Shown: piece after piece, positions 24,324 through 33,756 of the stretch | Layout: the number at the start of each line of letters is the position of its first letter | Position numbering within the stretch: position 1 is the stretch's first letter | DNA from: Rivibacter sp049446155 | Lineage (GTDB): Bacteria > Pseudomonadota > Gammaproteobacteria > Burkholderiales > Burkholderiaceae_C | Direction: 5' to 3' | NCBI RefSeq assembly: GCF_049446155.1 | Contig: NZ_JBMSEE010000012.1 | Location: 86,630 to 150,629 of the forward strand | DNA: 64,000 nt | Program-made: the position numbers and the translations under genes | The notes under the pieces: generated by a model | The model's database searches: none | What the model was told of the DNA's origin: nothing | Seen by the model: the letters and a program-made list of their open reading frames with translations, nothing else

Positions 24324-26951
24324 ATGAAAGCCTCCGAGATCCGCTCCACCTTCTTGAAGTTCTTCGAGTCCAAGGGCCACCAGATCGTGGCCTCGAGCCC
24401 GGTGGTGCCCGGCGACGACCCGACCCTGCTGTTCACCAACGCGGGGATGAACCAGTTCAAGGACGTCTTCCTCGGCTTCGACAAGCGGCCCTACAGCCGC
24501 GCCACCACGGCGCAGAAGTGCATTCGCGCGGGCGGCAAGCACAACGACCTCGAGAACGTGGGCTACACAGCGCGGCACCACACGTTCTTCGAGATGCTGG
24601 GTAACTTCAGCTTCGGCGACTACTTCAAGCGTGACGCGATCCACTACGCGTGGGAACTGCTTACCGAGCATTTCAAGCTGCCCAAGGACAAGCTCTGGGT
24701 CACCGTCTATGCCGAGGACGACGAGGCCTACGACATCTGGCACAAGGGCGTGGGCGTGCCGGCCGAACGCATCGTGCGCATCGGCGACAACAAGGGCGCG
24801 CGCTACGCCAGCGACAACTTCTGGATGATGGGCGACACGGGCCCCTGCGGTCCGTGCACCGAGATCTTCTTCGACCACGGCCCCGAGGTCGCAGGCGGCC
24901 CGCCGGGCAGCCCCGACGAAGACGGTGACCGCTACATCGAGATCTGGAACAACGTGTTCATGCAGTTCAACCGCGACGAGGCGGGCGTGATGCACAAGCT
25001 GCCCAAGCCCAGCGTGGACACTGGCATGGGCCTGGAGCGCATCACCGCGGTCTTGCAGCACGTGCACTCCAATTACGAGATCGACCTGTTCGTCGCGCTG
25101 CTGGCGGCCGCGAAGAAGGCCGTGGACGAGGCGGGCGCCGGCGACTGCGACAAGGACTGCCCGAGCCTGAAGGTCATCGCCGACCACATCCGCGCGTGCT
25201 CGTTCACGGTGGCCGACGGCGTGATTCCCGGCAACGAGGGCCGTGGCTACGTGTTGCGCCGCATCGCGCGTCGCGGCATTCGCCACGGCTACAAGCTCGG
25301 CGCGCGCAAGCCTTTCTTCTATTCGCTGGTCGCGGAACTCACGCGCCAGATGGGCGAGGCCTATCCCGAACTGCGCCAGAACGAGGCGCGCGTGACCGAG
25401 GTGCTGAAGCAGGAAGAGGAGCGCTTCTTCCAGACCATCGCCAACGGCATGGAAATCCTCGAGGGCGCACTGGCCGGCGGCGCGAAGCAGATCGACGGTG
25501 AGCTCGCGTTCAAGCTGCACGACACCTACGGCTTCCCGCTCGACCTGACCGCCGACGTTTGCCGCGAGCGCGGCGTCACGGTCGACGAGGCCGGCTTCAA
25601 TGCCGCGATGAACCGCCAGCGCGAGCAGGCGCGCGCCGCCGGCAAGTTCAAGATGGCCCAGGGCCTCGAGTACAGCGGCACGCCGACCACGTTCCACGGC
25701 TACGAGCAACTGGCTCGCGAGGGTGCCAAGGTCACTGCGGTGTATGTCAACGGCACCGCGGTGGAGAGCGCCTACGCCGGCGACGACGCTGTCATCGTGC
25801 TCGATCACACGCCGTTCTACGCCGAGAGCGGCGGTCAGGTGGGCGATACCGGCGAGATGCGCAACAACACGAGCCGCTTCGTGGTCGAGGACACGCAGAA
25901 GATCCAGGCCGACGTGTTCGGCCACCACGGCCGCGTGCTGGAGGGCGAGATCAAGGTCGGCGACGTGCTGAACGCCAAGGTCGACGCCGAGCAGCGCGCC
26001 AAGACCGTGCGCAACCACAGCGCGACGCACCTGATGCACAAGGCGCTGCGCGAGGTGCTGGGCGGGCACGTGCAGCAGAAGGGCTCGCTGGTCAACGCCG
26101 AGCGCACGCGCTTCGACTTCAGCCACAACGCGCCGCTGAGCGACGACGAGATCCGCCGCATCGAGGCCATCGTCAACGCCGAGATCCTTGCCAACGCCGA
26201 CACGAACGCGCGCGTGATGCCGATCGACGAGGCGCAGAAGCTCGGCGCGATGATGCTGTTCGGCGAGAAGTACGGCGACAGCGTGCGTGTGCTCGACATC
26301 GGCTCCAGCCGCGAACTGTGCGGCGGCACGCACGTGCATCGCACCGGCGACATCGGCCTGTTCAAGATCGTCGCCGAGGGCGGCGTTGCGGCGGGCATCC
26401 GCCGCGTCGAGGCGGTGACCGGCGAGAACGCGCTGGCCTACCTGCAGTCGCTCGAGCGCACGGTGGGCCACGTGGCCGGCGCGTTGAAGGTGGCGCCCGG
26501 CGAGGTCGAGCTGCGCGTCGCGGCGGTGCTCGAGCAGGTGCGCTCGCTCGAGAAGGAGATCGCCGCGCTCAAGGGCAAGCTGGCCTCCGCCCAGGGCGAC
26601 GAGCTGATGGCGCAGGCGGTCGACGTCAAGGGCCTCAAGGTCCTCGCCGCAACGCTCGACGGCGCCGATGCCAAGACGCTGCGCGAGACCATGGACAAGC
26701 TCAAGGACAAGCTCAAGAGCGCGGCCATCGTGCTGGCGGCAGTCGATGGCGGCAAGGTTCAGCTGGCCGCCGGCGTGACCGCCGACGCGACCGGCAAGGT
26801 CAAGGCCGGCGAGCTGGTGAACCACGTCGCGCAGCAGGTCGGCGGCAAGGGTGGCGGCAAGCCGGACCTGGCGATGGCCGGCGGCACCGACGCCTCCAAG
26901 CTGCCGCAGGCGCTGGCTTCGGTGGCCGGCTGGGTCGGCGAGCGCGTCTGA
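24324..26951 (+). CDS. alaS: Alanyl-tRNA synthetase
   Basis: An 875-residue class II synthetase. The N-terminal MKASEIRSTFLKFF, aminoacylation motif RHHTFFEMLGNFSFGDYFK, editing-domain zinc motif HSATHLMHKALREVLG, and CGGTHVHRTGDIG are in order, with a C-terminal oligomerisation domain containing a coiled coil (SLEKEIAALKGKLASA). Length equals E. coli AlaRS (876). I chose 24324 because an upstream in-frame ATG at 24279 adds a non-conserved stretch. Promoter TATAAT lies upstream. It is followed 8 nt later by a GNAT gene. Confidence 0.97.
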   Translation: MKASEIRSTFLKFFESKGHQIVASSPVVPGDDPTLLFTNAGMNQFKDVFLGFDKRPYSRATTAQKCIRAGGKHNDLENVGYTARHHTFFEMLGNFSFGDYFKRDAIHYAWELLTEHFKLPKDKLWVTVYAEDDEAYDIWHKGVGVPAERIVRIGDNKGARYASDNFWMMGDTGPCGPCTEIFFDHGPEVAGGPPGSPDEDGDRYIEIWNNVFMQFNRDEAGVMHKLPKPSVDTGMGLERITAVLQHVHSNYEIDLFVALLAAAKKAVDEAGAGDCDKDCPSLKVIADHIRACSFTVADGVIPGNEGRGYVLRRIARRGIRHGYKLGARKPFFYSLVAELTRQMGEAYPELRQNEARVTEVLKQEEERFFQTIANGMEILEGALAGGAKQIDGELAFKLHDTYGFPLDLTADVCRERGVTVDEAGFNAAMNRQREQARAAGKFKMAQGLEYSGTPTTFHGYEQLAREGAKVTAVYVNGTAVESAYAGDDAVIVLDHTPFYAESGGQVGDTGEMRNNTSRFVVEDTQKIQADVFGHHGRVLEGEIKVGDVLNAKVDAEQRAKTVRNHSATHLMHKALREVLGGHVQQKGSLVNAERTRFDFSHNAPLSDDEIRRIEAIVNAEILANADTNARVMPIDEAQKLGAMMLFGEKYGDSVRVLDIGSSRELCGGTHVHRTGDIGLFKIVAEGGVAAGIRRVEAVTGENALAYLQSLERTVGHVAGALKVAPGEVELRVAAVLEQVRSLEKEIAALKGKLASAQGDELMAQAVDVKGLKVLAATLDGADAKTLRETMDKLKDKLKSAAIVLAAVDGGKVQLAAGVTADATGKVKAGELVNHVAQQVGGKGGGKPDLAMAGGTDASKLPQALASVAGWVGERV

Positions 26952-26959
26952 CCGATCGC

Positions 26960-27478
26960 ATGATCACGGTCCGCCGCGCCACCGTCGACGACGCGCCGGC
27001 GTTCGCCCGCATCATGGGCGACGCCGATGTCTATCCCGGCCTCATGCAGCTGCCCTACACCAGCGTCGAGGTCTGGCGCGAGCGGCTCGCCGAGCCGCTG
27101 CCTGCACCCGACCTGCGCCTGGTCGCCGAGCGCGGCGGCGAGGTGGTCGGCACCTGCGGCATGCACACGGGGCGCCCAATCGTGCGGCGCCGGCACGTGC
27201 TGTCGCTGGGGATCTCGGTCGCTTCCGAGGCGCAGGGGCAGGGCGTCGGCAGCGCGCTGATGCAGGCGATGTGCGACTACGCCGACCGCTGGGCGCACGT
27301 GCTGCGCCTGGAGCTCACGGTGTTCGTCGACAACGCACCGGCGATCGCGCTGTACCGCAAGTTCGGCTTCGAGGTCGAGGGCACCCACCGCGCCTATGCG
27401 CTGCGCGATGGCGCGTATGTCGATGTCTACGCGATGGCGCGACTGCACCCCAATCCGCCGACCTTGCCGGCGGCCTGA
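26960..27478 (+). CDS. GNAT-family N-acetyltransferase
   Basis: A 172-residue acetyltransferase. The N-terminal VRRATVDDAPAFARIM is the usual GNAT entry; the acetyl-CoA loop is SEAQGQGVGSALM (about residues 92-104), followed by LELTVFVDNAPAIALYRKFGFEVEG, the conserved motif B. It resembles PhnO/YhhY-type small-molecule acetyltransferases. The substrate is unknown. It begins 8 nt after alaS and is probably expressed from the same transcript. Confidence 0.8.
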   Translation: MITVRRATVDDAPAFARIMGDADVYPGLMQLPYTSVEVWRERLAEPLPAPDLRLVAERGGEVVGTCGMHTGRPIVRRRHVLSLGISVASEAQGQGVGSALMQAMCDYADRWAHVLRLELTVFVDNAPAIALYRKFGFEVEGTHRAYALRDGAYVDVYAMARLHPNPPTLPAA

Positions 27479-27490
27479 CCCTCACGCAAT

Positions 27491-27510
27491 CCTCTCCCGC
27501 GCGGGAGAGG
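27491..27510. terminator. Hairpin between GNAT gene and cydB
   Basis: A perfect 10-bp inverted repeat CCTCTCCCGC/GCGGGAGAGG with no loop bases and no T run, lying between convergent genes. It could end transcription from both sides but lacks a U tract. Confidence 0.5.
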
Positions 27511-27516
27511 GGGCTC

Positions 27517-28530
27517 TCATGCATAGCTCAACTCGCTCGCCTTGCCGCGGAACACGCGGTAGGCGAACACCGTGTAGCCGGCAATCGCCGGCACCGTGAT
27601 CGCGCAGCCGATGCCGATCACGGCCAGCGACTCGGTCGCGCTCGCCGCCTGCCAGACGGTCAGCCGGTCCATCACGACGTAGGGGAACAGGCTGTAGGCC
27701 AGTCCGCAGGCGCCGAGCACGAACACCAGGCCCACCAGCACCAGGGGCAGCCAGCACAGCCGGCCCAGCACGACGGGCTCGGCGCGACGCGACACCAGCA
27801 GGCCGCGCAAGGCGCCCAGCGTCACGGCCGTCATGATCGGGATCGGCAGCAGGGCGAAGAACGCCGGCAGCGTGAACCACTTGTCGCGCACCGTCGCGCT
27901 GACCCAGGGCGTGGCCAGCGAGATCAGCGCCATGCCCAGCACCAGTGGCCACCACGCGAGGCGAGCCCATTCGAGCGCGCGGCGCTGCAGTTCGCCCTCG
28001 GTCTTCATCAGCAGCCAGCACGCGCCCAGCAGCACGTAGGCGGCGGGCAGCGCGAGCGCGATCACCGCGGCGAACAGTTCGTACTGCGGTCCGCTCGCGA
28101 AACCGGTGATGTAGCGCCCCAGCATCCAGCCCTGCGACAGCGCGGCCAGCCCTGAGCCGACGAAGAACGCGCGGTTCCACAGCGGCTTGTGGTGGTCCTG
28201 AGCCTTGACGCGGAAGTCGAACGCGACGCCGCGCAGGATCAGGCCCACCAGCATCAGCGCGACCGGCAGGTACAGCGCGGTCAGCACCACGCCGTGCGCG
28301 CGGGGAAAGGCGATCAGCAGGATGCCCACGCCGAGCACCAGCCAGGTCTCGTTGGCGTCCCAGAACGGGCCGATCGAGGAAATCATCGTATCCTTGTCGG
28401 CATCGCTCGCACGCGGCAGCAGCAGGCCGACGCCGAGGTCGTAGCCGTCGAGCACGACGTAGACCAGCATCGACAGGCCCATCAAGGCCAGGAAGATCAC
28501 CGGCAAGGCGGTGGACCAGTCGAGGTTCAT
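27517..28530 (-). CDS. cydB: Cytochrome bd-type ubiquinol oxidase subunit II
   Basis: A 337-residue integral membrane protein with about eight hydrophobic helices. The family N-terminus (LPVIFLALMGLSMLVYVVLDGYDLGVG) and GPFWDANETWLVLG motif are intact. It pairs with CydA to form a bd-type quinol oxidase. The short form and context suggest the cyanide-insensitive (CioB) branch. The start overlaps the cydA stop by 4 nt (ATGA). No small CydX gene is seen after it. Confidence 0.94.
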   Translation of the reverse strand: MNLDWSTALPVIFLALMGLSMLVYVVLDGYDLGVGLLLPRASDADKDTMISSIGPFWDANETWLVLGVGILLIAFPRAHGVVLTALYLPVALMLVGLILRGVAFDFRVKAQDHHKPLWNRAFFVGSGLAALSQGWMLGRYITGFASGPQYELFAAVIALALPAAYVLLGACWLLMKTEGELQRRALEWARLAWWPLVLGMALISLATPWVSATVRDKWFTLPAFFALLPIPIMTAVTLGALRGLLVSRRAEPVVLGRLCWLPLVLVGLVFVLGACGLAYSLFPYVVMDRLTVWQAASATESLAVIGIGCAITVPAIAGYTVFAYRVFRGKASELSYA

Positions 28531-29906
28531 GCCGGATCTCCTTCGACTTGCGCCGGATGCAGGCCCTGCGCTTCGGCGCGCCGGGCGGCCTCGACGAGGA
28601 CTTCCGGCTTCTCGGCCATGTACTTGATCACCGCGACGTAGGCGACGATCAGCGCGATGTACACGGTCACGTACAGCGACAGCGTCAGCGCGATCATCGG
28701 CGCCGGCACGTTGGAGGCGACATCGGCGGTGCGCACCAGACCTTGCACGACGAAGGGCTGGCGTCCGATCTCGGTGACGTACCAGCCGGCCAGCGTCGCG
28801 AGCCAGCCGGAGAACGTCATCGCGACCAGCGTCCACAGCAGCGGGCGAGGCAGCGCGTCGGCCTGCCAGCCGCGGCGGCGCGCAAGCCACACGCCGGCCC
28901 AGCTCGTCGCGAGCATCAGCACGCCCACGCCGACCATGACGCGAAAGCCGAAGAACAGCGGCTTGACCGGCGGGTGCGCATCCGGGAACTCGTTCAGCCC
29001 CTTGATCTCGGCCTGCGCGTCGTGGCGCAGGATCAGGCTCGCGCCGCCGGGGATGCCGAGCGCGAAGCGGTTCTCGCGCGCGGCTTCGTCGGGCCAGGCG
29101 AACAGCAGCAGCGGTGCGGCGCGCTCGGTGTGCCACACGCCTTCCATCGCGGCGATCTTCTGCGGCTGGTGCTCCAGCGTGTTGAGGCCGTGCAGGTCGC
29201 CGACGAAGATCTGCACCGGGATCAGCACGGCCGCCAGCGTGAGGCCGGTGCGCAGCGCCTTGGGCGTGGAACGATTGGCCTTGCCGCGCAGCAGCTGCCA
29301 GGCGCTGACGCCGGCGATCAGGAACGCGACCGTGAGTCCCGAGGCCAGCAGCATGTGCGTGAGCCGGTAGGGGAACGAGGGATTGAACACCACCTGCGCC
29401 CAGCTCGCGACGTGGAACGTGCCGTCCTCGGCGATGCGAAAGCCGGTGGGCGTTTGCATCCACGAGTTCAGGCTCAGGATCCAGAACGCGCTCATCGAGG
29501 TGCCGAACGCAACAAGAAAGGTCGCCAGCAGGTGCATGCGTTCGCCCACGCGGCCATGGCCGAACAGCATCACGCCGAGAAAGGTGGCCTCGAGGAAGAA
29601 CGCGGTCAGCACCTCGTAGCCGAGCAGCGGCCCGGCGATGTTGCCCACGCGCTCCATGTAGCCCGGCCAGTTGGTGCCGAACTGGAAGCTCATCGTGATG
29701 CCCGAGACCACACCCAGCGCGAAGCTGAGCGCGAACACCTTGGTCCAGAAGCGGTAGGCGGTGAGCCAGGCGCCATCGTGCGTGCGCAGCCAGCGCCAAC
29801 GCATGAACAGCAGCATCCACGCCAGCGCGATGTTGATGGTCGGGAACAGGATGTGAAAGCTGATGTTCGCGGCGAACTGGGCGCGCGCGAGCAGGAGCGG
29901 GTCCAT
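28527..29906 (-). CDS. cydA: Cytochrome bd-type ubiquinol oxidase subunit I (short Q-loop, CioA type)
   Basis: A 459-residue subunit that binds the haems and oxidises quinol. The N-terminal RAQFAANISFHILFPTINIALAW holds the haem His, and GWYVTEIGRQPFVVQGL is the conserved bd-oxidase motif. The total length (E. coli CydA is 522) indicates the short Q-loop seen in cyanide-insensitive oxidases. It is preceded 15 nt upstream by a GbsR/MarR-type regulator and overlaps cydB, so the three genes form one operon. It provides respiration under low oxygen, or when haem-copper oxidases are inhibited. Confidence 0.95.
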   Translation of the reverse strand: MDPLLLARAQFAANISFHILFPTINIALAWMLLFMRWRWLRTHDGAWLTAYRFWTKVFALSFALGVVSGITMSFQFGTNWPGYMERVGNIAGPLLGYEVLTAFFLEATFLGVMLFGHGRVGERMHLLATFLVAFGTSMSAFWILSLNSWMQTPTGFRIAEDGTFHVASWAQVVFNPSFPYRLTHMLLASGLTVAFLIAGVSAWQLLRGKANRSTPKALRTGLTLAAVLIPVQIFVGDLHGLNTLEHQPQKIAAMEGVWHTERAAPLLLFAWPDEAARENRFALGIPGGASLILRHDAQAEIKGLNEFPDAHPPVKPLFFGFRVMVGVGVLMLATSWAGVWLARRRGWQADALPRPLLWTLVAMTFSGWLATLAGWYVTEIGRQPFVVQGLVRTADVASNVPAPMIALTLSLYVTVYIALIVAYVAVIKYMAEKPEVLVEAARRAEAQGLHPAQVEGDPA

Positions 29907-29921
29907 CGGGGCTCCTTTCGT

Positions 29922-30482
29922 TCAGGCCGGCAGCTTGCCGGCGGGCTTCACCTTGCCGGTGAACTCGAGCAGGCGCTGCACCTTGGCGCCCATCTTGATC
30001 AGTTGCGAGAGCGTCTGTGCGTCGAGCCGCTGCACATCATCGAACCAGGTGCTCAGCATGTCGATCAGTTCGTACATGCCCTGCATGCGCTCCTGCGCAA
30101 CGCGGTCGGCCTCGTTCGAGGGCGCCTCGAGCAACGCATTGCGCAGCATCGACAACGTCGGCTCGATCTCGCGGCGCCGGCGCTCCTGCGCCAGCGTGAG
30201 GAAGATCTCCCACGCGTCGGTGGGCGTCTCGAAGTGCTCGCGGCGGTCGCCGGGCAGGTGGCGCAGCTTCACCAGCCGCCAGCCCTGCAACTCCTTCAGC
30301 CCCATGCTCACGTTGGAGCGGCTGAACTCCAGTGCCTGCGCGATCGCGTCGGCATGCAGCGGCTCGGGCGAGACGAACAGCAGTGCGTAGATCTGGCCGA
30401 CGGTGCGATTGATGCCCCAGCGGCTGCCCATTTCGCCGAAGTGCGCGACGAAGCTGCGGACGAGGGGAGAGAGGTTCTGCAT
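29922..30482 (-). CDS. GbsR/MarR-family transcriptional regulator
   Basis: A 186-residue winged-helix protein. Residues about 20-85 hold the helix-turn-helix (GQIYALLFVSPEPLHADAI then FSRSNVSMGLKELQGWRLV), matching the GbsR/CtpR-like branch of MarR. The C-terminal half is helical, probably the dimer interface. The ATG at 30482 lacks a Shine-Dalgarno; the 26-bp palindrome just upstream would overlap the initiation region. It is the first gene of the regulator-cydA-cydB operon and is likely its local repressor. The inducing signal is unknown. Confidence 0.82.
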   Translation of the reverse strand: MQNLSPLVRSFVAHFGEMGSRWGINRTVGQIYALLFVSPEPLHADAIAQALEFSRSNVSMGLKELQGWRLVKLRHLPGDRREHFETPTDAWEIFLTLAQERRRREIEPTLSMLRNALLEAPSNEADRVAQERMQGMYELIDMLSTWFDDVQRLDAQTLSQLIKMGAKVQRLLEFTGKVKPAGKLPA

Positions 30483-30486
30483 GCCG

Positions 30487-30512
30487 CAATTTTCAGGAAT
30501 TCCTGAAAATTG
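30487..30512. promoter_or_regulatory. Perfect 26-bp palindrome upstream of the regulator-cydAB operon
   Basis: Positions 30487-30512 read identically on both strands, with core TTTCAGGAATTCCTGAAA. It is AT-rich (about 69%) in very GC-rich surroundings and lies 4 nt before the regulator start. This is a strong candidate operator for the GbsR/MarR regulator acting on its own operon; a 13-bp-arm RNA hairpin is the alternative. Confidence 0.75.
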
Positions 30513-30565
30513 TGTTGATTCACGCCGATGGCCCCTGATCCCGCTGGGGCATCGCCTCGACCGGA

Positions 30566-31666
30566 TCAGCGGGTCGCGGCGACCACCGTCTCGACCGCGC
30601 GGCCCAACTCGATCACCGCCAGCGCGTAGTAGCTCGACTGGTTGTAGCGCGTGATCGCATAGAAGTTCTGGGTGCCGGCCACGTAGCTCGGCGCGGCATC
30701 GCCGTTTTGCAGCTCCACCAGCGCGAGCGGGCCGGTGTACTCGCGCCCGGCGGCCTCGAGGGCGGCACCGCGCTGGGCGAACTCGGCGGCGCTGAAGCTG
30801 GGCACGATGTCGGGTCCGAGCAGGACCGCGCGGTCGGCGGTCTCGACCGGCGGCGCGACCGCGAAGTGCGTCGCGGCACCGCGCTGCCAGCCGAACGACG
30901 CGAGGTAGTTCGCGACCGAGCCGATCACGTCCGGCGCGCTTGCGTGCAGGTCGATGCGGCCATCGCCGTCGAAGTCGATCGCGTAGCGGCCGACCGAGCT
31001 CGGCATGAACTGCGGCATGCCGATCGCACCGGCATAGCTGCCCTTGAGCCCGAGCACGTCGACGCTGCCGGCATGGCCCATCGCGAGCAGCGCCTCGAGC
31101 TCGCTGCGGAAGAAGGGGCTGCGGTCGCGGCGCGCGTCCTTGGGGTAGTCGAAGCCCAGCGTCGCGAGCGCGTCGATGACGCGAAACGTGCCCATGTGGC
31201 GGCCGTACAGCGTCTCGACGCCGACGATGCCGACCACCATCGCGGCCGGCACGCCGAAGCGTTCTTCGGACTGCTGCAGCCAGCGTTCGTTCTCGCGCCA
31301 GAACGCGACGCCGGCGCGGATGCGCACCGGCTCGACGAAGCGCGCGCGGTAGGCGGCCCAGTTCTTCGCGGCGCCGGCCGGCGGCGGCGCGATCAGCCGC
31401 TGCACCTGCGGCACCAGGCGCGCTTGCGACAGCAACTCGCGGGTCCAGTCGGTGGCGAAGCCGCGGCGCTCGGCGACCTCGGTGGCCCAGGCCATCAGGT
31501 CCTCGCGTCGGCCGTAGGTGACGGCATCGAGCGCGGTCTTGCGCGCGGCCATCGCGCAGCCGGTCAGCAGCCAGCCGCCCGCGGTGGCGAGCGCGGTCCG
31601 CCGCGACAGCCGTGCCGAGGCGAGGGAGGGGTCGGAGTCGATGTCGAAGGGGTAGCGCGTGGTCAT
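30566..31666 (-). CDS. mltB: Membrane-bound lytic murein transglycosylase B
   Basis: A 366-residue lipoprotein enzyme that cleaves glycan strands to 1,6-anhydro products. The signal includes Arg-Arg and a lipobox Leu-Thr-Gly-Cys (Cys at about 37). The catalytic Glu lies in GIVGVETLYGRHMG, and GAIGMPQFMPSSVGRYAIDFDGDGRIDL is the family's sugar-binding motif. It starts with a 4-bp overlap of the transglutaminase gene, so it is the last gene of the moxR-DUF58-transglutaminase-mltB run rather than a separate unit. Confidence 0.92.
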   Translation of the reverse strand: MTTRYPFDIDSDPSLASARLSRRTALATAGGWLLTGCAMAARKTALDAVTYGRREDLMAWATEVAERRGFATDWTRELLSQARLVPQVQRLIAPPPAGAAKNWAAYRARFVEPVRIRAGVAFWRENERWLQQSEERFGVPAAMVVGIVGVETLYGRHMGTFRVIDALATLGFDYPKDARRDRSPFFRSELEALLAMGHAGSVDVLGLKGSYAGAIGMPQFMPSSVGRYAIDFDGDGRIDLHASAPDVIGSVANYLASFGWQRGAATHFAVAPPVETADRAVLLGPDIVPSFSAAEFAQRGAALEAAGREYTGPLALVELQNGDAAPSYVAGTQNFYAITRYNQSSYYALAVIELGRAVETVVAATR

Positions 31667-33756
31667 GCGCGCGAGTGTGCCGCAGCAGGCGGCGCGTCCT
31701 CGCCCAAGGCGCGCAACGCCCGCCGCGCCTCGCGCGCGAGCGGCGCGACATCGGCGCGTCGAAGCGGCCGCGCGTCGCGCGCGTAGCGCCGGGCTTCGAG
31801 TGCAAGCAGCGCGCGCACTGCCGGCTCGGCGGCCGCGCCGTGCCGGGCCCGCAGCACGCGCGCGAGCGCACGCGGCGTCTGGTGCGCGCGCAAGTCGACA
31901 TCGAGTTCGCGCGCGCTGCGGCGCACGCCGTCCCAGGCCGCAAGCCAGGGCTCACGCCGCCGCTGCGCCCAGGCGGCCCAGCCGGCGCCGGCCAGGCTCA
32001 GGGCGACCACCGTGCCGATCAATGCAAAGGCCAGGTCCTCCCATTGCGGCGCTTCGATGCCGAGCTCGCGCATCAGGTCGAACTGCTGCGTGCGGTTGAA
32101 GCCCAGCACCCATTGGTTCCAGGCGCTGTTGACGGCCTCCCAGCGTGCGCGCAGCGAGGCCAGCAGGCCAGGGCTGAAGCCTTCGATCGCGCCGGCGATC
32201 ACGCCGCGCGGCGCCGTCAGAGGCCGGCTGCGCTCGATGCGATCGGGCGCCACCGCCGCGGTCGGATCGGCGCGTACCCAGCCGCGCCCGGGCTGCCAGT
32301 ACTCGGCCCAGGCATGCGCGAAGCTCTGTCGCACGACGTAGCTGCCATCGGCCGCATTGAATTCGGCGCCCTGGTAGCCGGTGACGACGCGCGCCGGCAC
32401 GTCGAGCGCGCGCATCACGACGACGAAGGCCGCCGCGTAGTGCTCGCAAAAGCCTGCCTTGCGGTCGAGCCAGAACTCGTCGATCGCGCTGCGCGGATCG
32501 TCCTCGCCATAGGTGCCGGGCGTCAGCGTGTAGCTGAAGCCGCCCGAGCGGATGTGCGCAAACAGCGCGCCGGCCAGCGTGCCGGCATCGGCTTCGGCCA
32601 GCCGCGGGTCGCGGCGCAGCTCGGCGGCCCAGGCCAGCGTGCGCGGGCTGAAGCCGGGCGGCAGCGCCAGGTACTCGCGCGGGGCGGCGTCGGCATCGAG
32701 CGGGCCGGCGCGATAGCGCGGCCAGGCGCGCGCGGCCAGGCGCAGCCGCTCGGCGATCGGCCGGTCGGTCATCCAGCTGAGGTCCTCGCGCAGCAGCGCG
32801 CGCACGCCGGCATCGGGCGGCAGCGAGGGCGTGAGCTCGAGCAGCGGCAGCGTTGGGATCTGCAAGGGCTCGACCGTCAGCTCGTAGTCGACCGGAGTGC
32901 CTTGCGTCGTGAGGTCGCGGCCCACGCGCATCAGGCGCGGCGTGCGCGGCATCACGCTGCGCCAGGTCACGCCGTCCCAGGCGCCCAGCACGGCGCCGCG
33001 GAAGTAGAGCGTCGCCGGGTCGGGCCGCGCGCCGCCGGTGAAACGCAGCCGCATCGCGATGCTCTCGTCGACCGCGAGCTCGGCGATCTCGCCCATGCGC
33101 ATCTCGCCCGACAGGCCCGTCTTCGCGCCGCCGTCCTGCGGCACGCCCCACAGCGGGCCGATGCGCGGGAACAGCACGAACAGCAAGGCCATGATCGGCG
33201 CGCCCAGCAGCGCGAAGCGCCCGGCCAGCAGCGCCGCTTCGCGCAAGGGCGGGCGGCCCACCGGCATGTGGGCCAGCACCAGGGCCGCCAGCAGGCCCCA
33301 GACCGAGACCAGCATCGCGGCGGCGATCGGCATCGACTGCGAACGCAGGAAGTGCGTCAGCACCAGGAAGAAGCCCAGGAAGAACACGACGAAGGCATCG
33401 CGCCGCGCGCGCAGCTCCAGCGTCTTGAGCGCGACCAGCGCGACCAGCAGCGTGATGCCGGCCTCGCGCCCGAGCAGGCTGCGGTGACTGGCCAGCGTCG
33501 CCGCGACCGACATGGCCAGCACGCCGACCAGCACCCAGCGCGGCGGCAGCGGGGCCGAACGCAATGCCAGCGCACCGCGCCACAGCAGCACCACGACGGC
33601 CAAGGCGCCGGCCCACCACGGCACGTGCGGCAGGTGCGGCGCCACCGTCCAGGCGATCACCGCCAGCAGGAACAGCGTGTCGCGCGCTTCGCGCGGCAGC
33701 GCACCGCGCGTCGCGAGCCGCCAGGTCGAGGCGATCGAAGTCATCGCGGCGCTCAT
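31663..33756 (-). CDS. Transglutaminase-like membrane protein (DUF3488/TgpA type)
   Basis: A 697-residue protein. About six hydrophobic helices in the first 200 residues are followed by a periplasmic domain with a transglutaminase/protease fold: Cys in KAGFCEHYAAAF, His in SFAHAWAEYW, and Asp in VRADPTAAV form the catalytic triad. A further helix (about residues 590-610) precedes a cytoplasmic DUF4129-like tail. The Pseudomonas relative TgpA is essential. It overlaps both neighbours by 4 nt. The substrate is unknown; neighbouring mltB suggests an envelope role. Confidence 0.88.
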   Translation of the reverse strand: MSAAMTSIASTWRLATRGALPREARDTLFLLAVIAWTVAPHLPHVPWWAGALAVVVLLWRGALALRSAPLPPRWVLVGVLAMSVAATLASHRSLLGREAGITLLVALVALKTLELRARRDAFVVFFLGFFLVLTHFLRSQSMPIAAAMLVSVWGLLAALVLAHMPVGRPPLREAALLAGRFALLGAPIMALLFVLFPRIGPLWGVPQDGGAKTGLSGEMRMGEIAELAVDESIAMRLRFTGGARPDPATLYFRGAVLGAWDGVTWRSVMPRTPRLMRVGRDLTTQGTPVDYELTVEPLQIPTLPLLELTPSLPPDAGVRALLREDLSWMTDRPIAERLRLAARAWPRYRAGPLDADAAPREYLALPPGFSPRTLAWAAELRRDPRLAEADAGTLAGALFAHIRSGGFSYTLTPGTYGEDDPRSAIDEFWLDRKAGFCEHYAAAFVVVMRALDVPARVVTGYQGAEFNAADGSYVVRQSFAHAWAEYWQPGRGWVRADPTAAVAPDRIERSRPLTAPRGVIAGAIEGFSPGLLASLRARWEAVNSAWNQWVLGFNRTQQFDLMRELGIEAPQWEDLAFALIGTVVALSLAGAGWAAWAQRRREPWLAAWDGVRRSARELDVDLRAHQTPRALARVLRARHGAAAEPAVRALLALEARRYARDARPLRRADVAPLAREARRALRALGEDAPPAAAHSRA

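Noticed and set aside
22686..26825. A very long open frame on the minus strand (about 1379 codons) running through the antisense of alaS into gabD
   Set aside because: Only the gabD part (up to 24164) has protein-like sequence. The rest is the reverse strand of alaS, with the Val/Arg/Leu/Gln-rich composition typical of high-GC shadow frames.
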